A stretch of DNA of 64,000 bases from Erpobdella octoculata (lineage: Eukaryota > Annelida > Clitellata > Hirudinida > Erpobdellidae): assembly GCA_963978895.1 (NCBI GenBank), contig OZ022247.1, positions 7,285,568-7,349,567 of the forward strand, in the 5' to 3' direction. How positions within the stretch are numbered: position 1 is the stretch's first letter; the number at the start of each line of letters is the position of its first letter. Both the position numbers and the translations under genes were made by a program. The notes beneath the pieces are model-generated. The model did no database searches. It saw nothing but the letters and a program-made list of their open reading frames with translations, and had not been told where the DNA came from. This document shows, piece after piece, positions 62,483-64,000 of the stretch.

Positions 62483-63901
62483 GGTGACCCGTCAAATGGG
62501 CCCCCGACAAAAGGGCCCCGACAAAACAGCCCCGACATTACGGCCCCTGACAAATGGGCCCCGACAAATGGGCCCCGTCAAAACGGCCCCGTCAAAAGGG
62601 CCCCGACAAAAGGGCCCCCGTCAAAACGGCCCCCGACAAAACGGCCCCGACAAAAGAGCCCCGACAAAAAGACCCACATTCTTAGCCGTATTGCTTAAAG
62701 CCTACTTTGTATAGCCTTTATTTTATGCACGACAGGGCTCCCGACATAACGACACCGACAAAAGGTTCCTTACTTTCTAGTTTACATTAAAAGAGCACTG
62801 TGTATTTTTGCATTTAAAAGGTCAAATCAAAATGGATAGTATTTTTGTGAGAGTGACTGTTTTACAGCTCTATTTCACTTTTAGTTTGCTTAAACCCGTT
62901 AAGGACCAAAACTTTATTAATGGGATTTCTATTATTTTTTTTGTTTTTTTTTAGTTACTCGCTTATGTTTTAACAAATTTATTTTTATTTTGTATTTGAT
63001 AGAAAACCTTGAAAATTCACTATGCTCGTTTTCGAACAGTGGTCGTATAGATTACTGAAAACGACAACATTTTTTCAAACGTCAATTTTTTTGTCTGTGT
63101 GTGCGTGTCCTCTATGCATTTCGGTTGTAATAAAATTTTTACACAACCTTGAGAGCCAATGGGGGAAGGTTTTTGTAAAAAAATTGAAATCGGTCACAAA
63201 ATAAGCGAGCGGGAGAGCGAGCGGAAACGGGAACTGGAGAATGAGCGGGAACAGGAATGGAGAAGTAAGCGGAAACGGAAAAGCGACAGAAAGCAAAAGA
63301 GCGAGCAGGAAAGGGAAAGCGACCGGAAACGGGAGAGCAAGCAGGAACGGGAAAAAGAACGAGAGCGGGAGAGCATGCGAGAAGAAAACGGAAGCTATAG
63401 AGAAAAACGATAGAAAAACCTCTAAAAACCCCGGGCAACGCCGGGTACTAGTGTTTGATAATTGAAAATAAAATTTCAAGTTTTTTAAGGATTTATAGTA
63501 AGGATGTTTACTAATTTTTTTCATTATAAAATTTATCATTTTTTCTGTTTATAAATTTACGATAAATTGCAATTAATGCTAAAAATTAATTACTAAAAAT
63601 TAATTTAAATGAATAACTAGAAGAAAGAGAATATTAAATATGGTATATACATATGTACAAAAAATCAAGGCTATACGAGATGGGCTTTAAGAAATGCAGC
63701 TAAAATATGGACCCTTTTGTCGGGGCCCTTTTGACGGGGCCGTTTTGTCGGGGGCCGTTTTGACGGGGGCCCTTTTGTCGGGGCCCTTTTGACGGGGCCG
63801 TTTTAACGGGGCCCATTTGTCGGGGCCCATTTGTCGGGGGCCGTAATGTCGGGGCCTTTTTGTCGGGGCTCTTTTGTCTGGGGCCCATTTGACGGGGTAC
63901 C
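62483..63901. mobile_element. Fold-back DNA transposon with long subrepeat-built terminal inverted repeats, 8-bp TSD
   Basis: The element starts GGTGACCCGTCAAATGGGC and ends with the inverse of GGTACCCCGTCAAATGGGC. Perfect GAATAACT direct repeats flank it (62475-62482, 63902-63909). Each arm (about 62483-62730 and 63655-63901) is some 12-13 variants of a GGCCCCGACAAAA unit (ACATTACGG, CAAATGGG, CAAAACGG, CAAAAGGG forms) in the same order in both arms. The arm match continues past the subrepeats (CTTAAAGCC, then TATAGCCTT). The roughly 920-bp centre holds a Helentron-like fragment and no transposase, so it is non-autonomous. Superfamily unknown: 8-bp duplication fits hAT-type enzymes, but the GGT end is not the usual CAG. 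Confidence 0.9.
63070..63460 (+). repeat. Helentron-like fragment with GAGCGAGCGGRA minisatellite inside the fold-back element
   Basis: About 63200-63405 carries purine-rich GCGAGCGGGAGAGCGAGCGG-type units like those at 33730-33860. It closes with the hairpin-forming CCCGGGCAACGCCGGGTACT followed by AGT. That terminus is common on invertebrate repeats I associate with Helentrons. Open frames here are repeat-driven. Confidence 0.45.
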
Positions 63902-63909
63902 GAATAACT

Positions 63910-64000
63910 TTGTACGAGTCCGTTAGTGCATGTGTTTGCATGTGAGTGCATATATTTGTATGTGAGTGCATATGTTTGTACTTAAGTGCATATATTTGTA
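63910..64000. other. Window end, TG-rich repeat
   Basis: A degenerate GTGCATATGTTTGTA repeat begins at about 63926 and runs to the window edge. Confidence 0.6.

Noticed and set aside
62484..62714. Pro/Gly/Lys-rich frame (GPRQMGPDK repeats) as a collagen-like protein
   Set aside because: It is the translation of the fold-back element's terminal subrepeats; the same frame appears in the opposite arm.

Overview
The window is nuclear DNA from an invertebrate animal. Evidence: AT-rich sequence, genes split by GT-AG introns, metazoan genes (an atlastin and a tRNA m1A58 methyltransferase subunit), TTAGGG-like interstitial repeats, and abundant microsatellites, hAT elements, LINE tails, SINEs and an R2-like retrotransposon. 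A lophotrochozoan such as an annelid (leech-like) or mollusc fits best, but the species is inference.

Three host genes can be assembled by joining exons. (1) Plus strand 7868-10602: a two-exon, 227-residue protein with two membrane segments, unidentified. (2) Plus strand 20990-22854: three exons encoding the catalytic TRMT61A-type subunit of tRNA (adenine-58-N1) methyltransferase, 365 aa with an unusual C-terminal insertion. (3) Minus strand 32175-23807: fourteen coding exons encoding a 516-residue atlastin, the dynamin-like GTPase that fuses ER membranes; its introns have been invaded by a LINE tail and a 1.2-kb inverted-repeat element. The genes do not form a pathway.

Most of the rest is mobile or simple-sequence DNA. 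Region 13.2-21.9 kb holds a pogo-like element, hAT remnants, telomere-like repeats, a 2.7-kb hAT with TGTCTAAC target duplications, and a hAT MITE nested in another. Region 24.3-25.5 kb holds an element with ACCCGAACCCG subrepeats. Region 33-36.4 kb holds a Helentron-like repeat, a tRNA-derived SINE, a hAT transposase tail and a hAT MITE. Region 37-48.5 kb is dominated by long microsatellites (CAT, CT, GA, TA, CATC about 1 kb).

The most notable block is 51.0-58.7 kb: very long (TAG)n arrays interrupted by a tRNA-SINE, a 5'-truncated copy and a full-length intact copy of an R2-superclade, restriction-like-endonuclease retrotransposon. Both retrotransposon copies join TAG repeats at exactly the same 3' base, which indicates a retrotransposon that uses the TAG microsatellite as its target. 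At 60.5-62.1 kb lies the 5' end of an LTR retrotransposon (LTR, tRNA-Leu primer-binding site, SAP-domain gag interrupted by one TGA). At 62.5-63.9 kb is a fold-back DNA transposon whose roughly 240-bp inverted termini are built from GGCCCCGACAAAA subrepeats, flanked by a perfect 8-bp duplication GAATAACT.
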